Source: Mesorhizobium ventifaucium (GTDB lineage Bacteria; Pseudomonadota; Alphaproteobacteria; Rhizobiales; Rhizobiaceae). Taken from it: a stretch of 64,000 nucleotides of DNA. Location of the stretch: contig NZ_CAKXZS010000089.1 in assembly GCF_935822925.1 (NCBI RefSeq), positions 56,138 through 120,137 on the forward strand, written 5' to 3'. The translations under genes were made by a program, and so were the position numbers. Positions 43,984-51,917 of the stretch are shown here, piece by piece. Within the stretch, counting starts at the first letter, position 1, and each line of letters begins with the position of its first letter. The notes under the pieces are model-generated. The model made no database searches. It saw only the letters and a program-made list of their open reading frames with translations, and was not told the DNA's origin.

Positions 43984-45153
43984 ATGGTCGCGCTGCGCAT
44001 GAAAAGAACCAACAACGAGGCCGACGAGCCATCGAGCCCGGTATTGCGTTTCGGCGCCGACAAGCCGCTCAAGCTCGATGCCGGCACACTGCTGTCGCCG
44101 TTCCAGATCGCCTACAAGACCTACGGCACGCTCAATGACGCCCGCTCCAACGCCATCCTCGTCTGCCATGCGCTGACCGGCGACCAGCATGTCGCCAGCA
44201 CCAATCCAGTGACCGGCAAGCCGGGCTGGTGGGAAGTGCTGATCGGCCCCGGCAAGATCATCGACACCAGCCGCTTCTTCGTCATCTGCTCAAACGTCAT
44301 CGGCGGCTGCCTCGGCTCGACCGGCCCCGCCACGACCAATCCCGCCACCGGCAAGCCCTACGGGCTCGACCTGCCGATCATCACCATCCGCGACATGGTG
44401 CGGGCGCAGTTGATGCTGGTCGACCATTTCGGCATCGAAAAACTGTTCTCGGTGCTGGGCGGCTCGATGGGCGGCATGCAGGTGCTGCAATGGGCGTCGA
44501 GCTTTCCCGAGCGCGTTTTCTCGGCGCTGCCGATCGCCACCGGCGCGCGCCATTCCTCGCAGAACATCGCCTTCCATGAGGTCGGCCGGCAAGCGGTGAT
44601 GGCCGATCCCGACTGGCATGGCGGCAAATATTTCGAGCAGGGCAAGCGCCCGGAAAAGGGACTGGCCGTGGCGCGCATGGCCGCTCACATCACTTATCTG
44701 TCGGAGGCGGCCCTGCACCGAAAATTTGGCCGCAACCTGCAGGACCGTGAAGCGCTGACCTTCGGTTTCGACGCAGACTTCCAGATCGAGAGCTATCTGC
44801 GCCATCAGGGCATGACCTTCGTCGACCGCTTCGACGCCAACTCCTATCTCTATATGACCCGGGCGATGGACTATTTCGACCTCGCCGCCGACCATGGCGG
44901 CCGGCTCGCCGACGCCTTTGCCGGCACTAAGACCCGTTTCTGCCTGGTCTCCTTCACCAGCGACTGGCTGTTCCCGACCGAGGAGAGCCGCTCGGTCGTT
45001 CATGCGCTGAACGCCGCCGGCGCCTCGGTGTCCTTCGTCGAGATAGAGACCGATCGCGGCCACGACGCCTTCCTGCTCGACGAACCGGAGCTGTTCGCCG
45101 CCATCAACGGCTTCATCGCCTCGGCGGCCCGCGCCAGGGGGCTCAGCGCATGA
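43984..45153 (+). CDS. metX: Homoserine O-acetyltransferase
   Basis: The 389-residue alpha/beta-hydrolase-fold enzyme acetylates homoserine with acetyl-CoA, the first step of methionine synthesis. The nucleophile is S161 in GGSMGGMQ. The acid Asp is in FTSDWLFPT and the His in DRGHDAFLLDEPE. GCLGSTGPATTNPATGKPYG is a family hallmark. ATG follows AGAGGA. It is under a SAM-II riboswitch and is followed by metW. Its TGA stop lies in a palindromic repeat. Confidence 0.96.
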   Translation: MVALRMKRTNNEADEPSSPVLRFGADKPLKLDAGTLLSPFQIAYKTYGTLNDARSNAILVCHALTGDQHVASTNPVTGKPGWWEVLIGPGKIIDTSRFFVICSNVIGGCLGSTGPATTNPATGKPYGLDLPIITIRDMVRAQLMLVDHFGIEKLFSVLGGSMGGMQVLQWASSFPERVFSALPIATGARHSSQNIAFHEVGRQAVMADPDWHGGKYFEQGKRPEKGLAVARMAAHITYLSEAALHRKFGRNLQDREALTFGFDADFQIESYLRHQGMTFVDRFDANSYLYMTRAMDYFDLAADHGGRLADAFAGTKTRFCLVSFTSDWLFPTEESRSVVHALNAAGASVSFVEIETDRGHDAFLLDEPELFAAINGFIASAARARGLSA

Positions 45154-45190
45154 CCCCGAAAGATTGCAGACTTTTCGGATCAAGGTCATG
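45149..45190. repeat. Palindromic repeat between metX and metW
   Basis: CATGACC (45149-45155) pairs with GGTCATG (45184-45190), with an inner CCGAAA/TTTCGG pair. It belongs to the same unit as the first hairpin at 58644 (CATGACCCCGAAA). Its left end carries the metX stop codon TGA. Confidence 0.7.
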
Positions 45191-45211
45191 TGCCAGACAA
45201 AAGGCACGATC

Positions 45212-45826
45212 ATGAGTGTCAACCACGCTCAGCGTGTCGACCTCGAAGTCGTCGCCGATCTCATCCCGCCGCAGTCGCGGGTGCTGGACGTCGGCTCCGG
45301 TGATGGTCTGCTGCTCGAACTGCTGCAGGCGACCAAGCAGGTCGACGGCCGCGGGATGGAACTGTCACAGCGCGGCGTCAACGAATGCGTCGCGCGCGGC
45401 CTGTCCGTCATCCAGGGCGACGCCGACAAGGACCTCAAATTCTATCCCGACAAGGGTTTCGATTTCGTCGTCCTGTCGCAGACCTTGCAGGCGACCCGCA
45501 ACCCGAAGCTGGTGCTCGACGAATTGCTCAGGATCGGCAAGCACGCCATCGTCTCCTTCCCCAATTTCGGCCACTGGCGGGTGCGCCTTTCGCTGTTCCT
45601 CGAAGGGCGGATGCCGGTGACCAAGGATCTGCCCTATTCCTGGTACGACACGCCCAACATCCATTTCTGCACCATTCGCGACTTCGTCAATCTCTGCGAG
45701 GAGCTCGGCGCAACAGTGGAAAAGGCAACCGCGCTCGACGCCAATGGCCAGAAAATCGGCCTGTCGATGCCATGGTGGTTCTGGAATTTCTTTGGCCAGC
45801 AGGCGGTGTTCCTGCTGAAGCGATAG
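45212..45826 (+). CDS. metW: Methionine biosynthesis protein MetW
   Basis: The 204-residue protein has a methyltransferase-like fold with SAM motif VLDVGSGDGLLLELL and DFVVLSQTLQATRNP. It ends MPWWFWNFFGQQAVFLLKR. MetW partners with MetX in alpha-, beta- and gammaproteobacteria and is needed for acetyltransferase activity. The ATG at 45212 gives MSVNHAQRVDLEVVADLI; an ATG at 45188 is possible but lies in a repeat. Confidence 0.93.
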   Translation: MSVNHAQRVDLEVVADLIPPQSRVLDVGSGDGLLLELLQATKQVDGRGMELSQRGVNECVARGLSVIQGDADKDLKFYPDKGFDFVVLSQTLQATRNPKLVLDELLRIGKHAIVSFPNFGHWRVRLSLFLEGRMPVTKDLPYSWYDTPNIHFCTIRDFVNLCEELGATVEKATALDANGQKIGLSMPWWFWNFFGQQAVFLLKR

Positions 45827-45904
45827 CGGCGGCCCTTCGCTTCGGCCAGCCGGCCCGAGTCCGGAGACATCTGGGACCGATCGCCATTCGTCGACCCATT
45901 CTAA

Positions 45905-46804
45905 TTAGCGATCAAGTTCCGGAAAATACGGATCGGAGAAAAGCCGCCGACCGCGCTCGCCTTGCAAACAGTCGACCGGTGCTGCCGCATCGACCGGGAC
46001 GGATCCGGGATCGGCACTGGGACCGCCCTTGGGACCGGCCTTGGGATTGGCAACACCGCTGACCTCGAGGACCAGCTTGCGGCGTATGGCTGTCACGAAT
46101 TCCGAAGCGGCATAGACCGGCAGCACGAAGGAGCCTGGCCCGCCTGTTACGCACTCGGCATAGTATTGGTCGAGATGGCTGAAGCTGGGCGACGGGCTGA
46201 TCAGGATCGGCAGGCCATTGATGACGATGCCCTTTGCTATCGCGGCGTCGCGTGTCGTGGTGACGGGCATCCCGATATTGTTGGGGCCATCGCCTGAGAT
46301 GTCGATGACGCTGCGCGTCGCGTCGAAAGCGGCTCCATCCAAAAGCTTGGCGCCGAAGGCGAGCGCACTGGAAATCGAGGTGCCGCGAAAGCTCCTGAAC
46401 GGGCGCGCCTCGATCTTGTCGGCGAATGCCTCGGCGCTCTCAGCATCGTCGATGACCTGCCAGGCTATGACGGCATCGTCGCGGACGGTGCCTGCCCATT
46501 CGAAATAGGCCAGCGCAATGCGGCCGGTCACACCCGAACGCACCGCACTGATGAAGTCGGGGTGGCGCAGTGCCTTGACATAGCCGGCGCGCTGCAGGGC
46601 GAATTCCTTTTCGTCCATCGAGTGCGAGATGTCGACCGCCAGCACCAGTTCGACGTCCACCGCAATGGTGTCGGCGGGCGCGGCCAGTGGTGCTGCCTGG
46701 GCGCAGGCAAGGCAGGCAAGCAGGCTAATGCATGTCGCCCAAAACTGCGCAGCGGTTTTGGGGTAACGACAAGCATCGAAACAAAGATTTAAAGCGTGTC
46801 GCAT
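45905..46804 (-). CDS. DUF1194 von Willebrand A-like secreted protein
   Basis: The 299-residue product has a VWA domain with MIDAS-like motif LAVDISHSMDEKEF and FRGTSISSALAFGAKLL (DUF1194), ending in a Pro/Gly/Ala-rich tail and QGERGRRLFSDPYFPELDR. A hydrophobic signal-like stretch (SLLACLACAQAAPLA) precedes it. The only upstream start codons lie inside a palindromic repeat (46726-46830), so residues 1-27 (MRHALNLCFDACRYPKTAAQ...) are encoded by the repeat. The function of DUF1194 is unknown; metal-dependent adhesion or assembly in the periplasm is inference. Confidence 0.8.
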   Translation of the reverse strand: MRHALNLCFDACRYPKTAAQFWATCISLLACLACAQAAPLAAPADTIAVDVELVLAVDISHSMDEKEFALQRAGYVKALRHPDFISAVRSGVTGRIALAYFEWAGTVRDDAVIAWQVIDDAESAEAFADKIEARPFRSFRGTSISSALAFGAKLLDGAAFDATRSVIDISGDGPNNIGMPVTTTRDAAIAKGIVINGLPILISPSPSFSHLDQYYAECVTGGPGSFVLPVYAASEFVTAIRRKLVLEVSGVANPKAGPKGGPSADPGSVPVDAAAPVDCLQGERGRRLFSDPYFPELDR

Positions 46805-46830
46805 GAATCTCTTCACCGGGACGCGCTTTA
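46726..46830. repeat. Interspersed palindromic repeat, family 1, copy D (inverted)
   Basis: This is the family 1 element in the opposite orientation, from TAATGCATGTCGCCC (46726) to GGACGCGCTTTA (46830). The TAAAGCG-type outer arm is worn (GCGTGTCGC). Here it covers the 5' end of the DUF1194 gene instead of a 3' end. Confidence 0.8.
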
Positions 46831-46927
46831 AGCGCATCAAGCATGGGTCCAATGCCGCAGGCTTCCGAACGATACCGGCAATCTTTCCCCGCGATCACGG
46901 CAAAATAAAGCTTGGCTGTACGGCCGG

Positions 46928-48754
46928 CTATGCCTGTTGGCGGGCTTTGGCGACGGCCGGGGGTGGTTCGATCGCGCCGGCCCTGACGCGGACTGGCTTG
47001 AGAGCCGGTCGCTCGACGTCTTTCACGATCGCCAATGAGCGCGGGAAGAATTCAATATTCTGCTGGCCACGGCCGATATTGAGGATCGCGGCGTTGGCAA
47101 GGCGTGCCTCCAGCATCGACAGCACCCGCCGCAGCGTCGCGCTGTCGAACGTATCCAAAGCCTCGTCGATGATCACCCATTTCGGCTGCCGCAAGACCAG
47201 CCGGCCAAAGGCAAGCAGGCGCTGTTCGTCATCGCTCAATTCGCGCTCCCAGCGCGCCGACCGGTCGAGCGAGGACGACAGCCGCCCGAGACCGACCTCG
47301 GCAAGCACCGCCGAGATCTCGGCGTCGCTGACCGCCGCATCGGCGTGGTTGAGCACCTCGCGCAGCGTGCCAAGCGGGAAATAGGGTTTGCGGGGAACGA
47401 AGGCCGGCACCTCTCCGGCCGGCATGCCGATCCGCCCGCTTCCCCACGGCCACAGACCGGCAATGGCACGGAAGAACAGCGTCTTGCCGGCGCGCGGATC
47501 TCCGGTGATCATGACGCGCTCGCCGGCACGGATTTCGACATGCGGCTCGGCGAGCTTCGTACATCCATCCCGCGACGCAATCTCAAGGTTCTCGAATGTC
47601 AGCCTGCCGTCCGGATTTTCGCCGAACTCGATGCGCCTCTCGGTGTGGTGGAGCACATCCGTTTCAGCAAGCGCGATGCGGAAATCGGCGACGCGCATCA
47701 GCGTGGCGCGCCAATCGGCGATGCCGCCGATATTGTTGATGAACCAGCGCAACGAGGAATGCACCTGGTTGAAGGCGCCGACAGCCATCATCAGCCCGCC
47801 GAAGCTGATATCACCGGCGAAATAGACCGGCGACGCGACGAGGATCGGCGCGACGACAGTGATCCAACCATAGGTATCGGTCACCCAGGAAAGATTGATC
47901 TGGGCGCTGTAGATGCGCCGCATCGCGCCCAGTACCGTGCCGAGGTCGAGCTCAAGCCGTCGTCGCGCGTCGGCCTCGCCATGCGCAAGCGCGATGGCAT
48001 CGACATTCTCGTTGACGCGGACCACCGAGGAGCGCAGCTCCGCCTCGCGCGTGTAGCGGTCGCTGTTGAAGCGGATGAGCGGCCGTCCGACCAGCCAGCT
48101 CAGCCAGGAGGCGGTGCCGGCATAGAGGATCGCGGCCCACACCATGTAGCCCGGAATCGCCAGCGAATAGCCGCCGATATGGAAGACGAAGCCGGAAGAC
48201 AGCGACCATAGGACGCCGACGAACGAAACAAGCAAAATGAACGACTGCAATAGCCCTATGCCGAGACCGGTGGAAAGATCGGAGAGATGCCCGGCATCCT
48301 GCTGCAGGCGCTGGTCGGGGTTGACGCCAATGGCGCCGGCGTTGGCGAGCCGGAAAGCGCGCGCCGGCCGCATCCATTCACCGATCAGATCGACGGTCAA
48401 CGCCTCACGCAGCTTCAGCCGGATCGTCTGGTCGAGCCAGGTCTGGCCGACGTTGAGCACCACAAGCCCGCCGGCGATGGCGGCAAACACCAGAAGCTGG
48501 TGCAGGAAACCCTGCATGTCGCGCCGAGCCAGCACGTCGTAAAAAGGCTCGTTCCAGCGATTGAGCAGAACCTGCCCGATCGAGGTTGCCACAATGACGG
48601 CGACTATGCCGACGCATGCCCAGAGCAGTTGTTTGCGGATCGGCGACTTCGCCAGCGCCAGCCTGATTGTCGCCAGCTGGTCGCGCAGGCTGCTGGCCTC
48701 GACCGACGCGGCAATCGGCTTGGCGCTGGCTTCGAAATCCGGATGATCAGCCAT
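46928..48754 (-). CDS. BacA/SbmA-like ABC transporter with fused ATPase (YddA/BclA type)
   Basis: The 608-residue protein has an SbmA/BacA-like membrane domain (about 1-370; hallmark VLLNRWNEPFYDVLARRDM) fused to an ABC ATPase. Walker A GDPRAGKT is at 418-425 and Walker B WVIIDEALD at 526-534. The signature is degenerate (LSDDEQRLLAFGRL), and the H-loop His is replaced by Arg562 (NIGRG). Relatives export or import peptides; BclA in Bradyrhizobium protects against nodule peptides. ATG at 48754 gives MADHPDFEASAK. A role in peptide uptake is inference. Confidence 0.87.
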   Translation of the reverse strand: MADHPDFEASAKPIAASVEASSLRDQLATIRLALAKSPIRKQLLWACVGIVAVIVATSIGQVLLNRWNEPFYDVLARRDMQGFLHQLLVFAAIAGGLVVLNVGQTWLDQTIRLKLREALTVDLIGEWMRPARAFRLANAGAIGVNPDQRLQQDAGHLSDLSTGLGIGLLQSFILLVSFVGVLWSLSSGFVFHIGGYSLAIPGYMVWAAILYAGTASWLSWLVGRPLIRFNSDRYTREAELRSSVVRVNENVDAIALAHGEADARRRLELDLGTVLGAMRRIYSAQINLSWVTDTYGWITVVAPILVASPVYFAGDISFGGLMMAVGAFNQVHSSLRWFINNIGGIADWRATLMRVADFRIALAETDVLHHTERRIEFGENPDGRLTFENLEIASRDGCTKLAEPHVEIRAGERVMITGDPRAGKTLFFRAIAGLWPWGSGRIGMPAGEVPAFVPRKPYFPLGTLREVLNHADAAVSDAEISAVLAEVGLGRLSSSLDRSARWERELSDDEQRLLAFGRLVLRQPKWVIIDEALDTFDSATLRRVLSMLEARLANAAILNIGRGQQNIEFFPRSLAIVKDVERPALKPVRVRAGAIEPPPAVAKARQQA

Positions 48755-48876
48755 TGATGAAGACCCTTGAATTCGCAGACGGTGCTGAAACCGGTGAACA
48801 AGTCGACTCAATCGGGTACCAAAACCCGCCCACGACAGATAGGTGGGAAAAAAGCGTGATTCCGATCACGAAAACG

Positions 48877-49653
48877 TCATCTACGGCCCGGCGACGGCGC
48901 GTTCCCGGTCCGCGATATCCGGCCGAGCCTTGTGGCACCATGCGGCGAGAAAACCGGCACGAAGACGCGGCGGGAGGCGCGCTGGACGACCGGCACGCCC
49001 TGATAGAGCCGCTTCTGCGCCTCGACCACGATAACGCCGGAAAAGATCGGCCAGAACCTGCGGCCGGCGCGCTCCAGCACATTGTGGAACTGCATCATGA
49101 AGCGTCGCCGCGATGGCGGAAAGAACAGGGCGTCGGACCAGGCCGCGGGCGTGAAATTCGCCTCGCGCAGCAATTCGGTGAGCTGGCCGCGCGAGAAAGG
49201 CCGGCCGCTGCCGAACGGCGTATGCTCGAAACGGGCCCAGACACCGCGCCGGTTGGGCACGACAATGACGACGCGGCCGGCGGGCGACAGCACCCGCCAG
49301 ATTTCGTTCAGCGTCTCGCGCGGGTTCTCGGCATGTTCGAGTGAATGGACGAGCAGCATGCGGTCGATGGAGGCATCGAGCAGCGGCAATTCCTCATCGA
49401 AGACCAATGCGGTCGCGGTCGGCCCGGTGGCCGGCCAGACCACCGCGCCCTGCGTCGCCGGCATGAAGGCAAAGACACGTTCGGCATCGGTGCCGAACCG
49501 CTCCAGCCACGGCAAGGTGTAGCCGAGGCCGACCAGCCGCTCATTGGGCACGACAGCCCATATCGAGGACAACGCCATGGTGATCGAGCGTTCGGCCAAT
49601 CGCCCGAGCGTGGTCGAATAAAAGGAGCGAAGGTCGACGATATCGGAATGCAT
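48877..49653 (-). CDS. Class I SAM-dependent methyltransferase
   Basis: The 258-residue protein has a methyltransferase domain with ERLVGLGYTLPWLERF in place of the canonical Gly-rich motif I. The Methyltransf_11-like core DRMLLVHSLEHAENPRETLNEIWRVLSPAGRVVIVVPNRRG is clear. The C-terminal third (SRRRFMMQFHNVLERAGRRFWP) is basic. It is divergent from gloB, as in many rhizobia. Substrate unknown. ATG at 49653 is taken; the frame extends 48 bases further into the tandem repeat but is not coding there. Confidence 0.85.
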   Translation of the reverse strand: MHSDIVDLRSFYSTTLGRLAERSITMALSSIWAVVPNERLVGLGYTLPWLERFGTDAERVFAFMPATQGAVVWPATGPTATALVFDEELPLLDASIDRMLLVHSLEHAENPRETLNEIWRVLSPAGRVVIVVPNRRGVWARFEHTPFGSGRPFSRGQLTELLREANFTPAAWSDALFFPPSRRRFMMQFHNVLERAGRRFWPIFSGVIVVEAQKRLYQGVPVVQRASRRVFVPVFSPHGATRLGRISRTGNAPSPGRR

Positions 49654-49774
49654 GCGCGGCACGCTATCTTCGATGCTGTCCAAGTTCAACAAAGGCGCCA
49701 AGTTCTACAAAGGCGCCAAGTTCTACAAAGGCGCCAAGTTCTACAAAGGCGCCAAGTTCTACAAAGGCGGATGA
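49652..49774 (+). CDS. Possible 40-residue cationic repeat microprotein
   Basis: An ATG at 49652 (alternative 49673) opens a frame that runs through the tandem repeat and ends at TGA 49772-49774. The product is MRGTLSSMLSKFNKGA followed by KFYKGA-type hexapeptides. It would be very basic and aromatic. A ribosome site is weak (GGAATGC). The frame overlaps the start of the methyltransferase gene on the other strand. Whether it is translated is unknown; it may be a chance reading of the repeat. Confidence 0.25.
   Translation: MRGTLSSMLSKFNKGAKFYKGAKFYKGAKFYKGAKFYKGG
49681..49770. repeat. 18-bp tandem repeat, five copies
   Basis: The unit CAAGTTCTACAAAGGCGC is repeated five times head to tail. 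The first copy differs by A for T in position 8, and the last base of the fifth copy differs. The array lies in the 373-base gap between the divergent methyltransferase and gloB genes. The 18-base length keeps one reading frame open. Copy number is likely to vary between strains. Confidence 0.95.
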
Positions 49775-49909
49775 CATCCGCGGGCAAGCGCCCTATGTCT
49801 GCGGCGACTGCTGGATCGGCCAGAAACCAGTTTCGATTTCGGAAAGCACGATGCAGCAGATAAAAGTGTTAGAACGTCCTTTGTGCGTCCAACTGGACGC
49901 ACGGCGCAC

Positions 49910-50012
49910 TAGAGCAATTCCAGGAAAAGTGTGAAACGGTTTTCCGTCCGGAATTGCGCAAAAACAAGGAGATAGAGCGGTTCGGCGTTTCCGTGAAACG
50001 ATGAACCGCTCT
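49910..50012. repeat. Interspersed repeat, family 3, copy at 49.9 kb
   Basis: The element runs from TAGAGCAATTCCAGGAAAAG to CGATGAACCGCTCT and has a second copy at 61026-61152. Inverted pairs include GAATTGC/GCAATTC and AGAGCGGTTC/GAACCGCTCT. It lies directly upstream of gloB; a worn family 2 hairpin (GTGCGTCC/GGACGCAC, about 49882-49903) is joined to its left. Confidence 0.8.
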
Positions 50013-50026
50013 CGTGGAGAGATGCG

Positions 50027-50794
50027 ATGCCGGTTGAAATCGAACAATTCATGTGCCGCAGCGACAATTTCGGCGTGCTGGTGCATAACCCGAAAAGCGG
50101 CCAGACCGCGATCATCGACGCGCCCGAGGAGGCGCCGATCCTGGCCGCGATCGAGCGTACCGGCTGGACGCCGACGATGGTCCTGACCACGCATCACCAT
50201 GTCGACCATGTCGAGGCCAATCTGGCGTTGAAGGAGCGGTTCAAGCTGCGCATCGTCGGACCGGAGGCGGAACAGGCAAAAATTCCCGGCATCGACGAAA
50301 CCGTCGAGCAGGGTTCGGTCATCCACCTCGGCGAGGAGAGGATCGACGTGATCGCCACGCCCGGCCACACGGCGGGCCATGTCTCCTATCATCTGCCGGC
50401 GTCGAAAGTGGCGTTCACCGCCGACACGCTGTTTGCGCTCGGCTGCGGCCGGCTGTTCGAATGCAAGCCGCCGGTGATGTTCGAGTCGTTTAAGAAGCTC
50501 GCGGCACTTCCGGCCGAGACGGTTGTCTATTGCGGCCATGAATACACGCTTTCCAACGCCCGCTTCGCGCTGACCGTCGACCCGACCAATTCGGCGTTGA
50601 AGGAGCGCGCAGCAAAAATCGAGGCGCTGCGCGCCGACGGCAAGCCGACGCTGCCGACCACGATCGGCGAGGAACTTTCGACCAATCCGTTCCTGCGCTG
50701 GCACGATCCGGCAATCCGCAAGCATCTCGGCATGGAGAACGCCTCCGACGCCGAAGTGTTCGCCGAAATTCGCAAGCGCAAGGACAACTTCTGA
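50027..50794 (+). CDS. gloB: Hydroxyacylglutathione hydrolase (glyoxalase II)
   Basis: The 255-residue metallo-beta-lactamase-fold enzyme hydrolyses S-lactoylglutathione in methylglyoxal detoxification. The metal-binding motif THHHVDH has His56, His58, Asp60 and His61. Other ligands are in TPGHTAGHVSYH and FTADTLFALGCGRLFE, and YCGHEYTLSNARFA is the glutathione-site motif. ATG at 50027 follows GGAGAG. Its neighbour downstream is a cupin gene. Confidence 0.95.
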   Translation: MPVEIEQFMCRSDNFGVLVHNPKSGQTAIIDAPEEAPILAAIERTGWTPTMVLTTHHHVDHVEANLALKERFKLRIVGPEAEQAKIPGIDETVEQGSVIHLGEERIDVIATPGHTAGHVSYHLPASKVAFTADTLFALGCGRLFECKPPVMFESFKKLAALPAETVVYCGHEYTLSNARFALTVDPTNSALKERAAKIEALRADGKPTLPTTIGEELSTNPFLRWHDPAIRKHLGMENASDAEVFAEIRKRKDNF

Positions 50795-50833
50795 GCACCA
50801 TTGATGGTCTGGAACCATGACGTGCTGGAAATA

Positions 50834-51274
50834 ATGACCAGTTCCGCCGAAATCATCGCCACGCTCGGCCTGAAACCGCATCCGGAAGGCGGCTGGTATG
50901 CCGAAACCTTCCGCGATGGCGCGGAAGGCGCGCGCGGCCATTCGACCGCGATCTACTTCCTTTTGGAGCAGGAGCAAGTATCGGCCTGGCACCGCGTCAA
51001 GGACGCCGCCGAGGTCTGGCATTTCTATGCCGGCGCGCCGTTGGCACTGTCGATGCATCGGGAAAACGGGCCGGTGATCGAGCAGGTGCTCGGCACGGCA
51101 CTGGCGGCGGGCGAGCGGCCGCAGATCGTCGTGCCGGCAGGCTGGTGGCAGTCGGCGCGCAGCCTGGGCGAATGGACGCTGGTCGGCTGCACCGTGGCGC
51201 CGGGCTTCGTTTTCGCCGCCTTCGAGCTGGCCGAACCAGGCTGGAGTCCTAACCCAGCAGGAAACCCATCGTGA
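50834..51274 (+). CDS. DUF985 cupin protein
   Basis: The 146-residue protein is a single cupin (DUF985, YML079-like) with LGLKPHPEGGWYAETFRD, STAIYFLLEQEQVSAWHRVKDAAEVWHFYAG and PAGWWQSARSLGEWTLVGCTVAPGF. The family resembles plant storage and germin-like proteins and binds an unknown ligand. Two starts are possible; ATG 50834 gives MTSSAEIIATLGL. The 3' end overlaps the convergent yhhN gene by 26 bases. Confidence 0.85.
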   Translation: MTSSAEIIATLGLKPHPEGGWYAETFRDGAEGARGHSTAIYFLLEQEQVSAWHRVKDAAEVWHFYAGAPLALSMHRENGPVIEQVLGTALAAGERPQIVVPAGWWQSARSLGEWTLVGCTVAPGFVFAAFELAEPGWSPNPAGNPS

Positions 51275-51917
51275 TCGCCAGCTGGGCGGCATAATACAGC
51301 ACCCAGACCGCGTGGCGCGTCCAGATATGGTGCGGCGAGATGGCGGTCAGCAGGAACTTTTCCGAGGCGAGCAGCCCGTCGGACGCCATGAACAGCACGG
51401 CGCCGCCGACGACCCAGAAATTGCTCACAGTGAGGGCCGAAATGCCCATGGCAAAAATTGTCGCGATATAGACGCTGATCGGAAGGCGCAGGGCGGGGCC
51501 GACGCGACGCCAGAGCGCAAAAAGCATGGTGAGCGCGAACACGGCCATTGCCCCGGCAATCGCCGCGCGCCACGGCTCGGCCAAAAACAGCCCGACGCCA
51601 TCGCCGGAGCGCAGGAACAGCGCGATGTAAAGCCCATTCGCCACGAGAAAACTGGCCAGCCCGCCTAGAAAGGCCTTTTCACCGTCGCGTGACAGCAACG
51701 CATCACCGGTGGCGCCGAGCGCCAGCGCAGCGACGAGCAGCCACGGACCGCCCTGCAGCGATGCCAGCACGGCAAGCATTGCAACGGCCAGCGCCTTGAC
51801 CGCAGAACGCGCAAGCGTCTGTGGCATGTCGATGGTGAAGGCGTAGATCACCGCCGCCGCCAGCGAAAACAGTAGCGTCGCATTGGCATTGGCGTCGATG
51901 CCGCCGGGAAACGGCAT
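51249..51917 (-). CDS. YhhN-family lysoplasmalogenase-like membrane protein
   Basis: The 222-residue protein has about eight hydrophobic segments, with the YhhN fingerprints LGATGDALLSRDGEKAFLGGLASFLVAN and GGAVLFMASDGLLASEKFL. Animal members (TMEM86) hydrolyse lysoplasmalogens; the bacterial substrate is uncertain. The ATG at 51917 overlaps the stop of the upstream transporter gene by one base, so they are coupled. Confidence 0.87.
   Translation of the reverse strand: MPFPGGIDANANATLLFSLAAAVIYAFTIDMPQTLARSAVKALAVAMLAVLASLQGGPWLLVAALALGATGDALLSRDGEKAFLGGLASFLVANGLYIALFLRSGDGVGLFLAEPWRAAIAGAMAVFALTMLFALWRRVGPALRLPISVYIATIFAMGISALTVSNFWVVGGAVLFMASDGLLASEKFLLTAISPHHIWTRHAVWVLYYAAQLAITMGFLLG

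Noticed and set aside
49681..49770. Tandem array considered as a CRISPR
   Set aside because: The 18-bp units abut directly with no unique spacers and no cas genes are near; it is a minisatellite.
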